Assembly: GCF_003412455.1 (NCBI RefSeq)
Contig: NZ_QTJU01000001.1
Location: 1,384,021 to 1,448,020, forward strand
Length of the DNA stretch: 64,000 bases
Direction: 5' to 3'
Source of the DNA: Deminuibacter soli
GTDB taxonomy: Bacteria > Bacteroidota > Bacteroidia > Chitinophagales > Chitinophagaceae
The notes under the pieces were generated by a model, which was not told the DNA's origin, did not search any database, and saw only the letters and a list, made by a program, of their open reading frames with translations. Both the position numbers and the translations under genes were made by a program. Positions 15,876 through 24,468 of the stretch are shown here, in pieces. Every line of letters starts with the position of its first letter. The first letter of the stretch is position 1.

Positions 15876-16637
15876 TTAACGGGTGTAAGGAAATAACCAT
15901 TTGCGTAAAACGCCCAGCAGGCAGTCGAAACAAAGCCCCAGCAGAAAAATGATCAGTTGCAGGGCCAGCACATACGCGAGGTTATTGTATTTGTTATACT
16001 TGATCATCATAGCGCCAATGCCGCCCTCGCTCATGTTCAGGCCTTCTACCAGCGTAATCATCAGCCAGGCGATGGCGAAGTTTTGCTGCAGTATTTCCAG
16101 CACATTACCTGCCTTGCCAATGATCACGGTTTCGTACAGGGTTTGCCAGTTGTTGTAACCAAGCGTTTTGCACAGGTCATATTCCTGTTTGTTCATGTTG
16201 GTAATAATACTCAGCAGCGAGGTAACAAAAAAAGGAACCATGCCAAATATCAGGAGTGATAATTTCAACTGGCTGCCGTTTTGTGTAAGCAGGGTGAAAA
16301 TAAAAATCAAACCCGTTAATGTGAGATACCGGCATTTGACCAGGAAATGTGCAACTGCACTGAAAAATGGAATGACAGACAGGTAGGCAAATACCAGGGT
16401 AATGGCAATGGAATACAACAGAGCCTGTACAGTAAGGCCAATGCTTGTGAGTAAATTATCAAGCAATGTTTTACTGCCCAGTAATTGCAGGAAGGCATCA
16501 GCCACTTTTAAAGGCTGCGGTATTAACCCGTTTGAACAAGCCTGCCACAATACCAGGGCTATTGCTACCTGGCCACCTGCGAGTATGGTTACGGTGCTTT
16601 TGCTTAATTGCTGAAAGGGTATAAACAGTTTTTTCAT
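15876..16637 (-). CDS. ABC transporter permease (NitT/TauT type)
   Basis: This 253-residue inner-membrane protein has about six hydrophobic segments and the EAA-loop region that contacts the ATPase (DLCKTLGYNNWQTLYETVIIGKAG, about 160-183, with the conserved Gly). The ATG at 16635-16637 (MKKLFIPF) was chosen over a TTG seven codons upstream. It sits between the solute-binding/OmpA fusion gene (about 96 bases upstream) and the ATPase gene (10 bases downstream) and completes an importer-like core. The substrate is unknown. Confidence 0.92.
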   Translation of the reverse strand: MKKLFIPFQQLSKSTVTILAGGQVAIALVLWQACSNGLIPQPLKVADAFLQLLGSKTLLDNLLTSIGLTVQALLYSIAITLVFAYLSVIPFFSAVAHFLVKCRYLTLTGLIFIFTLLTQNGSQLKLSLLIFGMVPFFVTSLLSIITNMNKQEYDLCKTLGYNNWQTLYETVIIGKAGNVLEILQQNFAIAWLMITLVEGLNMSEGGIGAMMIKYNKYNNLAYVLALQLIIFLLGLCFDCLLGVLRKWLFPYTR

Positions 16638-16733
16638 GATGCAATGGTTAAGAAACAAGAATAAAAAGAACCGGTGTACAGGCGGAAACCCTGTATATGC
16701 AAGGCTTCCGGCACTGTCACGGGTTAAACAACA

Positions 16734-18500
16734 CTACAAACCCAATACAATTTCCACACGGCGGTTTTTACTTTTACCGGCTTCGGTGCTGTTATCGGCA
16801 ACCGGTTTGGATGAACCATAACCTTTGGCTTCAATCTGGTTTTCTTTCAACCCTTTTTTCAGCATCCATGCTTTTACAGCGCCGGCTCTTTTTTCGCTCA
16901 GTGGCTGGTTAATGGCGTCTGAACCATTGTTATCGGTATGGCCATACACACCCAGTTTTAAACCTTCGGCTACTACGGCTGATTCAAATATTTCGTTGAG
17001 CAGCTGGTACGAAGAAGGACGGATATTGGCAGAACCTGTTTCGAATTCGATGCTGTACGATTTTGTTGAAACTGCTGCCGTAATTTCCGTTGCGTACTGC
17101 GTTTCAATGGGCTTGCCTTCCAGCAGTTCGGGATGGTTGGCAATAACACTGAGCAGGAACGATTTGTCTACCGCTTTTTCATAGGGCAGAAAGCCGGGCA
17201 TAATAGCAGGATACATTTTTACCATCAGGTTGCCGAAGGTGTTGTACACTGCCTTGTAACGGTCTACCTTATCGGCGCCCAGGCCATAGGTATTGGCCAT
17301 ATCCTGCAGGTTAAATACGGCCGAGCCTCCAAGGTTCACGGTTAATCCCTGCACGTCTTTTTCTTCTACACCGTTAAAGTATTTCAGCCAGTATGCGGCT
17401 GTTTGTTCCTGGTACAGTTGTGCGCTTACTTCAGCTGCGAACTTTTTGGCTTCCGTAAACGAGCGAACCTGGTCGCCGGCCTGTGCAAGGGCTACAATCA
17501 TGTTCTCCACATCGGTTCTGTGATCGTTGGCCCATTTGCGGATAGCAATGGTTTGGTTCGACATCTGCGAAGCATACTGCCTGGTGCTTACAACAGTAAC
17601 CAGTCCGCCCTTTTTGGTAGCAACGTTTACATCACCGGGTGTCCAGGTGGCAACACCATCTACGCCCACGGTTGTATCGCGGCCGGTGGTTTTGCCGTTG
17701 GCCACTATCCTGCGTTTCTCGGTATAACCAGTGATATACTTGTTAGGTGCATCGAGGAAGTCACTTGCAGCTACCAGGTTCACTGCAGTTGCATCGTACG
17801 TGGTTTCGTCTGGGTTAACACGCAAACCATTGTCACCGGCCCATTTCAGCAGAATGTTCACGTCGCCGTCACGCATCACGCCGGCTACACATTTACCGAT
17901 GGCATTGTGCGCATCCTGCTTCCATGAAACCGGGGCCATCACCTGGTCTTCACCAAATGATTTACCATGGGTAACGGGTATAATCACGGGCTGATATTCG
18001 GGGCCAAGCGGTTCCAGCTGTTTCGACAAGGCGGTGATAAATGCAGGCATACCATCACCCATAAACGTGATGAGCACACCAGGGGTATTCGGATTGCTTT
18101 TGTAATCACTCGCAAATTTTACGAGGTCGGCCATTTGTTTGTTACAGTCATCCTGGCGCAGGTAGCTCACATCCAGTTTTGCTTTATCGAATAAAGAACC
18201 TTTTGTGGTGCGTACGCCACCGTTGGCATACATGGCAGAGAACTGGCTGTTCCAGGCCATGCGCTCCCAGGTAACCTGCGAGCCGCCGTTAATGGCCGTT
18301 TCATTACCAGGTAAGGGCAACTGCACGGCATTGCTGCTTAAAGATGCATCGGGGGCATCGGGCAATGCTACTTTACCAACTTCTACAGCGCTGGTAGCTG
18401 TTTTGGGTAAATGCTGGTACCATTTAACACCGGCAATACCTGCGGCAACAATGCCTGCTATAATCAATACTTTACCGGCGGGTTTTAATTTAATGCTCAT
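16734..18500 (-). CDS. ABC solute-binding domain fused to C-terminal OmpA peptidoglycan-binding domain
   Basis: This 588-residue periplasmic protein has an N-terminal signal anchor (VLIIAGIVAAGIAGVKWY, about 11-28). It is followed by a large periplasmic-binding-protein-like region (about 70-460) with motifs such as TTKGSLFDKAKLDVSYLRQ and GVLITFMGDGMP, as in NMT1/phosphate-type binding proteins. The last 110 residues are an OmpA domain: IEFETGSANIRPSSYQLL, YGHTDNNGSD, PLSEKRAGAVKAW and NRRVEIVLGL, with the Asp and Arg that bind the peptide stem of peptidoglycan. One chain can thus span from the inner membrane to the cell wall. It is the third gene of a five-gene minus-strand operon with permease, ATPase and two coiled-coil proteins. 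I recall similar fusions annotated only by domain; the function is not known to me. Confidence 0.9.
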   Translation of the reverse strand: MSIKLKPAGKVLIIAGIVAAGIAGVKWYQHLPKTATSAVEVGKVALPDAPDASLSSNAVQLPLPGNETAINGGSQVTWERMAWNSQFSAMYANGGVRTTKGSLFDKAKLDVSYLRQDDCNKQMADLVKFASDYKSNPNTPGVLITFMGDGMPAFITALSKQLEPLGPEYQPVIIPVTHGKSFGEDQVMAPVSWKQDAHNAIGKCVAGVMRDGDVNILLKWAGDNGLRVNPDETTYDATAVNLVAASDFLDAPNKYITGYTEKRRIVANGKTTGRDTTVGVDGVATWTPGDVNVATKKGGLVTVVSTRQYASQMSNQTIAIRKWANDHRTDVENMIVALAQAGDQVRSFTEAKKFAAEVSAQLYQEQTAAYWLKYFNGVEEKDVQGLTVNLGGSAVFNLQDMANTYGLGADKVDRYKAVYNTFGNLMVKMYPAIMPGFLPYEKAVDKSFLLSVIANHPELLEGKPIETQYATEITAAVSTKSYSIEFETGSANIRPSSYQLLNEIFESAVVAEGLKLGVYGHTDNNGSDAINQPLSEKRAGAVKAWMLKKGLKENQIEAKGYGSSKPVADNSTEAGKSKNRRVEIVLGL

Positions 18501-18632
18501 ATAAGTTGTTTTTACAGTTTGTTTGAGTGTTGTTTTACGGGTGTATGAACATAGGTTGGGTGTTAAGCAGCAGCAGTAGTTTTTTACGCTGTTACTTTCA
18601 GGTAATTTGACGGCCTTTGAGTTGGAAAATGA

Positions 18633-19625
18633 TTAGTCGAGCAGCCCTTTGTACCGGTCTGGTACCTGCACATCTTTCAGTCTGCCGTTATTGGCATTGC
18701 GTTGCAAGGCGTCGCGGGTGTAGTTAAAATCGCTGTTTACATCAAAACGTTTGATGAGTTCAACAGCCTGTGCCGATTTGGCTTTGTCTTCAAGCACCCT
18801 GTCGTCGAGAAAGCGTGAAGTAACATCAATGGCCGATTTAATATGACCTATTTTTTCGCCGATCTTTACTTTCAGCAAGGCCAGTGCTTTTTCGGCATCA
18901 CTATTCAGCTCATCATCACCCTTAAAGGCTTTCATGGCGCTGGTTACAGCGCTGAGGCCGGTGGTTACAGAGTAATAAAGATCTTTCTTGGCTTCCAGGT
19001 CAAGCTTCGCATCTTCGAGCATAATACCACTTTCTTCATAAGCGGTATCGGCAAACTGAACCAGTTTGTTTAAGTCGCCTACAATAGGTGTAACATTTTC
19101 GATATACTCTTTACAACGCAATACATTGTTGGCATACAGGTCAACCTGGCGGTTGTTGTTACCTTCTGCCTGCAGAATTTTTACCTTCTGCACATTGAGT
19201 TGCAGTTCTTTTTCTTTCCCGTTCAGTTTATCTACCAGTTCGCTTTGTTTCCCCTTTAAACGTGCTGCCTGTTCATACAGCGTGTTGCGGTCTTTATAGC
19301 CCTGGTCAATCTTGGCCTGTAAAATATTGAAGGGATTCAGTTCAATGGCCAGGCCAACAGTGTAATTGGCGATAAACTCACTGAAGTATTTCAGTGCGCG
19401 CCAGAACTTTTTGTTGGTTACAAGCATCAGCAGAAAGCCTGCGATAACACCTCCTATAACCAGGTTAACCATGTTCCAGGTTACGGTTACCAGCCAGGGC
19501 AGTACAAAGGTAAAAAAGCCCCATGCCAGTCCGGCGAATAACAGTACAGCAACAAAAGTGGTAGCCATGTTTTTGGGCTCGCTGAACCAGCCGGGTTTTT
19601 GCTGCTGTTGAAATGTGTTTGGCAT
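18633..19625 (-). CDS. membrane-anchored long-helix (coiled-coil, PspA-like?) protein
   Basis: This 330-residue protein has two hydrophobic segments near the N-terminus (about 22-45 and 48-70). A long, highly charged, almost entirely helical domain follows (about 95-300; for example LYEQAARLKGKQSELVDKLNGKEKELQLNVQKV) and then a short polar tail. The architecture recalls PspA/IM30 (ESCRT-III superfamily) proteins carrying a membrane anchor, but I cannot show homology from motifs alone. It lies 132 bases upstream of the solute-binding/OmpA gene and 15 bases after a soluble coiled-coil gene, in the same orientation. It may organise the membrane around the ABC complex (inference). Confidence 0.85.
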   Translation of the reverse strand: MPNTFQQQQKPGWFSEPKNMATTFVAVLLFAGLAWGFFTFVLPWLVTVTWNMVNLVIGGVIAGFLLMLVTNKKFWRALKYFSEFIANYTVGLAIELNPFNILQAKIDQGYKDRNTLYEQAARLKGKQSELVDKLNGKEKELQLNVQKVKILQAEGNNNRQVDLYANNVLRCKEYIENVTPIVGDLNKLVQFADTAYEESGIMLEDAKLDLEAKKDLYYSVTTGLSAVTSAMKAFKGDDELNSDAEKALALLKVKIGEKIGHIKSAIDVTSRFLDDRVLEDKAKSAQAVELIKRFDVNSDFNYTRDALQRNANNGRLKDVQVPDRYKGLLD

Positions 19626-19640
19626 ATACTGTTTGTATTG

Positions 19641-20258
19641 TTAGTACGCTACGTAGCGTTTTATTTTTTCAATATCGGCCTGTATGGATTGTTTCAGGAA
19701 ATTGCTTTCCTGCACATAACCGCCGGTGGTTGCTGTTATTTTTTCTTCGTTTTCTTTCAGCTCATTTTGCAAAAGTGTAATGCAGTTGTGCAGGTCCGTG
19801 ATCTCTTTCGACAGCTGTTGTATACGCTGTGTTTTTTCATTGATTTCTTCCTGTTTGCCATGCACCTTTTGCTGTGTGGTAGCTGTTATGGTGTTATTGA
19901 AATTGGCTGCATCTGTATCAATCAGCTGAATGTAGGCTGCTGCGGTTTGCAACAGTTTTTCCTTACTCAAACCCTGTACCTGCAGGCCTGCAAAGGCTGC
20001 CTGGTAACGGGCTGTTTCATAGGGTATGGTTTGCATGGCGCTGATCATTTTTGAGAACTCATAATAATCAGGTCCGGGCAAATTGGCCTCTTTAAACAGC
20101 TGATCGAAATACTGTTTAAACTTACCATCTGTTGTTACAGGCGGTGCCGGGTTGCGGGCAGGCACAGCCTGCTGTGTTGCCGGTTCGCTGGTAACAGTAT
20201 TGGATGTATCTGTTACTTCAACAAAAGCTGACAACAGTTTTTTTCCTAAGCTGGACAT
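19641..20258 (-). CDS. soluble coiled-coil protein
   Basis: This 205-residue protein has no signal or membrane segment. A Pro/Thr/Ala-rich linker (about 16-45) precedes a helical domain (FKQYFDQLFKEANLPGPDYYEF...). A long coiled coil follows (about 125-200; for example KQEEINEKTQRIQQLSKEI and LLQNELKENEEKI). It is the first well-supported gene of the minus-strand ABC/OmpA operon, 15 bases from the membrane-anchored helical protein, and the two probably interact through their coiled coils. No family recognised. Confidence 0.83.
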   Translation of the reverse strand: MSSLGKKLLSAFVEVTDTSNTVTSEPATQQAVPARNPAPPVTTDGKFKQYFDQLFKEANLPGPDYYEFSKMISAMQTIPYETARYQAAFAGLQVQGLSKEKLLQTAAAYIQLIDTDAANFNNTITATTQQKVHGKQEEINEKTQRIQQLSKEITDLHNCITLLQNELKENEEKITATTGGYVQESNFLKQSIQADIEKIKRYVAY

Positions 20259-20271
20259 CGTGTTGTTTGTT

Positions 20272-20454
20272 TTATAGTTGACTTAATAATAGCTGTATAC
20301 CCGGCAGGCTGAAACACAAAACCTGGTAAGCATGTGCACCTGTGTGCAAAGCCGTTTTTTGCTGGCTATGCCTGGCATGGTAGTTTTTTGCATGCCGGTG
20401 TATAATCGCGAGCATAAGGGTGATGCATACGATCACCAGTATTCTGCTTTTCAT
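20272..20454 (-). CDS. possible small membrane protein at the head of the ABC/OmpA operon
   Basis: This 60-residue frame starts with an ATG and a good hydrophobic helix (RILVIVCITLMLAII, about 3-18). It ends 13 bases before the coiled-coil gene on the same strand, which is a typical operon spacing. The second half (His/Gln-rich, then a hydrophobic end) is less convincing. It could be a real single-pass membrane peptide or just leader sequence. Confidence 0.35.
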   Translation of the reverse strand: MKSRILVIVCITLMLAIIHRHAKNYHARHSQQKTALHTGAHAYQVLCFSLPGIQLLLSQL

Positions 20455-20982
20455 AATTGTTGATTATTAAAACTGGATACAAGAATTGACGGGCAGTTCC
20501 GCGATGGCGGAAGCCTGGATGGTTTAAACGCGGTAAATCTTTTTGCTGAATTTTACTGGCTGGAGATTGTGGCCGTTGGTTTTACCCTGTTGCTGCAAAG
20601 ACGAATGCTTGAAAACGTCTGTATGTTGCTCATTTGTCGTGGAGATGTGCTCCTGTTTGATTTGATGAAGTAAAGGTATATGCAGGAAGCCTCACGATGT
20701 TAGGGAATGTGAGAGGAGCGGTTTCTTTTGTCTGAAAACGGTAAAGGACGTGTTATCAGCGGTTAAAAAACAGGATGAGGTTTGTTAAGGACATTTTAAG
20801 GGTAAGCCGCGCGGATAGGCGGTTAATGAAGCGGATGGATGGTTTTGGAAAACTAAACCAATTGATTTTAAACACATATAATAATTATTATTTATTTATT
20901 AGGATTGTAGCTAAATTGATTTTTCACTACAGATATCGCCTTAATTTTGGCATTTTTTTATCTTTTTCGTAACAAAATTTTA

Positions 20983-21010
20983 TTGTTTGTAACATCTTTT
21001 AATATATTTG
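20983..21010 (+). promoter_or_regulatory. Bacteroidota-type promoter for the SusC operon
   Basis: TTG at 20983-20985 and TATATTTG at 21003-21010 are 17 bases apart. The -7 element matches TAnnTTTG exactly. Transcription starting near 21016 would leave a leader of about 240 bases before the SusC start. Confidence 0.6.
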
Positions 21011-21029
21011 ACTTGTACCCATTACTAAA

Positions 21030-21179
21030 ATGCACATGAGAAAGCAAACATACCCTGTTCAACTAAATGCCGTAAACCGCCTGTTGGTGGTTATTGCGCA
21101 CACGCTCCATAAACTTAAGTTGATACCTGATTCGAGTAGGTATATGCCCATCGTGCTAAATCAATTTAGCCTAATTTAA
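21030..21179 (+). CDS. possible leader ORF upstream of susC (49 codons)
   Basis: An ATG at 21030 opens 49 codons ending in TAA at 21177-21179, right after the promoter candidate and 80 bases before the SusC start. A second ATG follows two codons later (MRKQTYPVQLNAV). The peptide has no signal peptide and no recognised family. It may be a translated leader or chance; the start context CACATGAGAAA resembles that of the SusC gene itself. Confidence 0.25.
   Translation: MHMRKQTYPVQLNAVNRLLVVIAHTLHKLKLIPDSSRYMPIVLNQFSLI
21155..21170. repeat. palindrome in the susC leader
   Basis: GCTAAAT at 21155-21161 and ATTTAGC at 21164-21170 form a perfect 7-bp inverted repeat with a 2-base centre. It could be an operator or an RNA hairpin. 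A related half, GCTAAATTGATTT, occurs near 20912. Confidence 0.5.
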
Positions 21180-21259
21180 ATTTTATATATCTTTTTGATT
21201 AACTGCGATTTGCACCCGTAGTGATTCCTATTCCTTTATTTGTTTTTAAATCAACGCAC

Positions 21260-24200
21260 ATGAGAAAACTTTTATCACTGATTACAGTGGCTATGCTGTT
21301 TTGCATATTCGCCACTGCCCAATCTCAACAGATCAGTGGCAAAATCACTTCAACAACGGGTACACCGGTTGAAGGTGCCACCGTTTTGTTAAAAGGTACC
21401 AAAATGGGTACCAGTACCGATGCGCAGGGTAATTTTACCATTACTGTCAAACCAGGTAGTACCCTTTTAGTAAGCGCGCTGAACTTCAAAGCAAAAGAAG
21501 TTTATGTAGGCAAAAACTTTAGCGGCGCTGTACAGCTCGAAGAATCCAATGCATTAATTGATGAGGTGATTGTTACCGCGGGTGGTATTAAAACCAAACG
21601 CAGGGAACAAGGTACTGCCAACACTGTAGTAAAAGCTACACAGCTTACTGCAGGTAAAGCAGTGAACATTGCCGGCGGTCTGCAGGGTAAAGTTGCCGGT
21701 TTACAGATCAACGCAACAGGTGGTGGTGTTAACCCCAACTACCGTTTAATTCTGCGTGGTCAGCGTTCATTGACTGGTAATAACCAGGCGTTGATTGTAT
21801 TAGACAACGTAATTGTTCCAAACACTTTACTGGGTAACCTGAACCCTGAAGATGTAGAAGATATCGTAGTGTTAAATGGTGCAGGTGCAGCAGCATTATA
21901 CGGTTCACAAGCTTCTAACGGTGCCTTGATTGTTACCACCAAAAAAGGAACAAAAGGTGCACCTGTTGTTAAAGTGTCTAACACTACAACTATTGAATCT
22001 GTTGCCTTCTTCCCTAAACTGCAATATGCTTATGGTGCAGGTGGTAGCGCTTATGGCTTTGATGCAAATGGTCAACCCCTGTTCTCTAACCTCGAGAACC
22101 AATCTTACGGCCCTGCTTTCGATGGCAGCAAAGTTCCCCTGGGTGTGCCTTTGGAAGATGGCAGCCAGGATTCTGCTTTCTATAGCGGCAACAACGCACA
22201 CAACAACTTCTGGGTAAAAGGTTATACTAACCAGACTGACTTCTCAGTTTCTTCTGGTGACGAAAAATCTACCTTCTATCTGTCTGGCCAGTACGCGAAA
22301 GTGACCGGTACAACACCTGAAGACCGTTATAACCGTACTACACTGCGTGCAAACGGTACCCGCAAAATCACTGATAAATTGCTGGCTACCTATACTGCTA
22401 CTTACTCGCAGAACAGGTACGACATTACTACGCAAACTTCAAGCATGTTCGCCAACCTGCTGAATATGCCACAGAACGTAGATGTTACCAAATACAAAAA
22501 CTGGCGCACAGACAAATTTGCCAACCCCAACGGTTATTATAACCCATGGTATCAGAACCCATACTTTACGCTCGACAATAACAGGTCTAAACAGCGTAAT
22601 GACTATCTGACCGGCAACATTGAATTGAAATATTCTCCTACTTCATGGTTAGATTTAACCGGTCGTCAGGCTATTGCTACAAGAAACAGCTCTTACAAAA
22701 ACACAGTAGGCTCATTCGATTATACCAAATTTGCTGAAACCAGCAGCGGTGCAAAAACTGATATCAAAGCTTCAGTTGCTGATGGTTCATCTTATACCAC
22801 TGAACTGTTAACCGACCTGTTGGCCCAGTATCACAAGAAATTTGGTGATTACAGTGTGAACGTGATCGGTGGTGCCCAGTTCCGCCAGGATGAATCACAG
22901 GGTATCGACGTATCTGCCGGTGGTTTATCCATTCCTGGTTTGTTCAACAACAGCAACACCACTGCAAGAATCTCTGGTCCTGAAACCAACTTCAAGGCCC
23001 GTCAGTTCGGTGTGTTTGGTGATATCCGCCTGGGTTACAAAAACTTTTTGTTCTTACACGGTACAGGCCGCAACGACAAGGTTTCTATCCTTGCTCCTGA
23101 AAACCGTTCGTTCTTCTATCCTTCAGTTGACCTCTCTTTCATCGCTACAGATGCATTGGATTTCCTGAAAAGAAGCAAAACCATCAGCTACCTGAAACTG
23201 CGTGGCGGTTGGTCTAAAGTAGGTCAGGTGAACCTGGGTAACAGCACAAACTTTGGTGCTTATTACCTGCAGCAGACTTTCAGCCAGCAGCATGGCTATC
23301 CTTTCAACGGCGTTGCAGGCTACGGTTTGGACAACACCCTTGTTTCTCCAAGTCTGAAACCTGAGATCACCAAAGGTTACGAAGGTGGTTTTGATTTGAA
23401 CCTGCTGAAAGACAGGGTTGTTACTTCACTTACTTATTACAGCACTAAAACTGATAACCAGACAGTATCAACCAACGTATCTAATGCTACCGGTTATACT
23501 GCTTACCGTGTAAATACCGGTCAGACTTCAAGCCGTGGTTTAGAGCTGGCAGCACACGTTACGCCTATCAGGTCTCGTGATCTGGACCTGACAATTGGTG
23601 GTAACTATACTTACCTGGACAATAAAGTAAACTTTATCAGTGCCGACCTTTCTAAAATTTCACTGGCAACCTACGGTAACGGTTCCGGCTCTTATGCAGT
23701 AGCTGGTCAGGCATTCCCTGTTATCATGGGCTTCGATTATTTCCGTGATCCACTGGGCCGTGTAATTGTTGATTCTAAAACAGGTACACCACAGGCAGAT
23801 AAAGACAACCTGAAAATTCTGGGTAATGCAGTTGCTAAAAACCGAGTAAGCCTTGATCTGCAGGTTCGTTATAAAAACTTCCGTTTCTCTACCTTGTTTG
23901 AATACCGCGGTGGTTACAAAGTGTTCAACAACATGGGTACAGAACTTGACTGGGCTGGTACCGGTATCAGAACTGCTGCCTTCAACCGCGAACGTTTTGT
24001 ATTCCCGAACTCAGTATACATGGATGGTTCTGGCAAATATGTGGCTAACACCAACATCACTGTACAGGATGGTAACGGTAACTCAGGTTTCTGGACCAAC
24101 GATGAAAACCGTGGTGTAACAGCTAACTATGTTACTTCAGGTAATTTCTGGAAATGGAGAGAAGTTTCTCTGGCTTACGATGTACCAGCAGCAATACTGG

Positions 24201-24397
24201 CTAAAACAAAAGCCATTAAAAGTGCAACGATCAGCATCCAGGCACGTAACCTGTTTGTATGGCTGGCAAAATCAAATGTGTATACCGATCCTGAATACAG
24301 CGACGCAGGTAACGACAGCAATGGTATTGGTTTAACCGGCCTCGGTCAAACTCCGCCATCACGTTTTTACGGTGCTACTTTGTCACTCACTTTCTAG
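21260..24397 (+). CDS. SusC/RagA-type TonB-dependent outer-membrane transporter
   Basis: This outer-membrane beta-barrel imports oligosaccharides or peptides with energy from TonB. The 1045-residue protein has a signal peptide (MRKLLSLITVAMLFCIFATA), a carboxypeptidase-regulatory-like domain (QISGKITSTTGTPVEGATVLLKG, about 24-100), the SusC signature around DEVIVTAGGIKTKRREQG, and a plug domain (PNYRLILRGQRSL, LNPEDVEDIVVLNGAGAAALYGSQASNGALIVTTK, split over about 160-230). A large barrel ends in an aromatic C-terminus (LSLTF). The ATG at 21260 gives a proper signal peptide; the GTG at 21221 was rejected. The codon usage is that of a highly expressed gene. A SusD partner follows 71 bases later, past a small hairpin. 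Confidence 0.97.
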   Translation: MRKLLSLITVAMLFCIFATAQSQQISGKITSTTGTPVEGATVLLKGTKMGTSTDAQGNFTITVKPGSTLLVSALNFKAKEVYVGKNFSGAVQLEESNALIDEVIVTAGGIKTKRREQGTANTVVKATQLTAGKAVNIAGGLQGKVAGLQINATGGGVNPNYRLILRGQRSLTGNNQALIVLDNVIVPNTLLGNLNPEDVEDIVVLNGAGAAALYGSQASNGALIVTTKKGTKGAPVVKVSNTTTIESVAFFPKLQYAYGAGGSAYGFDANGQPLFSNLENQSYGPAFDGSKVPLGVPLEDGSQDSAFYSGNNAHNNFWVKGYTNQTDFSVSSGDEKSTFYLSGQYAKVTGTTPEDRYNRTTLRANGTRKITDKLLATYTATYSQNRYDITTQTSSMFANLLNMPQNVDVTKYKNWRTDKFANPNGYYNPWYQNPYFTLDNNRSKQRNDYLTGNIELKYSPTSWLDLTGRQAIATRNSSYKNTVGSFDYTKFAETSSGAKTDIKASVADGSSYTTELLTDLLAQYHKKFGDYSVNVIGGAQFRQDESQGIDVSAGGLSIPGLFNNSNTTARISGPETNFKARQFGVFGDIRLGYKNFLFLHGTGRNDKVSILAPENRSFFYPSVDLSFIATDALDFLKRSKTISYLKLRGGWSKVGQVNLGNSTNFGAYYLQQTFSQQHGYPFNGVAGYGLDNTLVSPSLKPEITKGYEGGFDLNLLKDRVVTSLTYYSTKTDNQTVSTNVSNATGYTAYRVNTGQTSSRGLELAAHVTPIRSRDLDLTIGGNYTYLDNKVNFISADLSKISLATYGNGSGSYAVAGQAFPVIMGFDYFRDPLGRVIVDSKTGTPQADKDNLKILGNAVAKNRVSLDLQVRYKNFRFSTLFEYRGGYKVFNNMGTELDWAGTGIRTAAFNRERFVFPNSVYMDGSGKYVANTNITVQDGNGNSGFWTNDENRGVTANYVTSGNFWKWREVSLAYDVPAAILAKTKAIKSATISIQARNLFVWLAKSNVYTDPEYSDAGNDSNGIGLTGLGQTPPSRFYGATLSLTF

Positions 24398-24418
24398 GAT
24401 AGTATAATCAATCACAGG

Positions 24419-24447
24419 CCCTGCCTGGAGCTTGTTTCAAAGCAGGG
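24419..24447 (+). other. hairpin between susC and susD genes
   Basis: CCCTGC (24419-24424) pairs with GCAGGG (24442-24447). It has no T-run, so it is more likely an RNA-processing or stability element than a terminator. Confidence 0.35.
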
Positions 24448-24468
24448 TTGGTTTTAAAATTTACAGTA

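Larger units (their letters stand above)
20455..21259. other. intergenic region between the ABC/OmpA operon and the SusC operon
   Basis: About 800 bases without a convincing large gene. The left half is the upstream region of the minus-strand ABC/OmpA operon. The right half is AT-rich (20870-21020) and contains a plus-strand promoter candidate (20983-21010), a possible 49-codon ORF (21030-21179) and a palindrome (21155-21170), all in what would be the SusC leader. A plus-strand 65-codon frame at about 20775 has a composition unlike real proteins. Confidence 0.6.

Noticed and set aside
20775..20972. 65-codon plus-strand ORF in AT-rich DNA before the SusC promoter
   Set aside because: It overlaps the AT-rich upstream region, is rich in Tyr/Phe/Ile/Asn as expected from AT-rich noncoding DNA, and has no recognisable feature.
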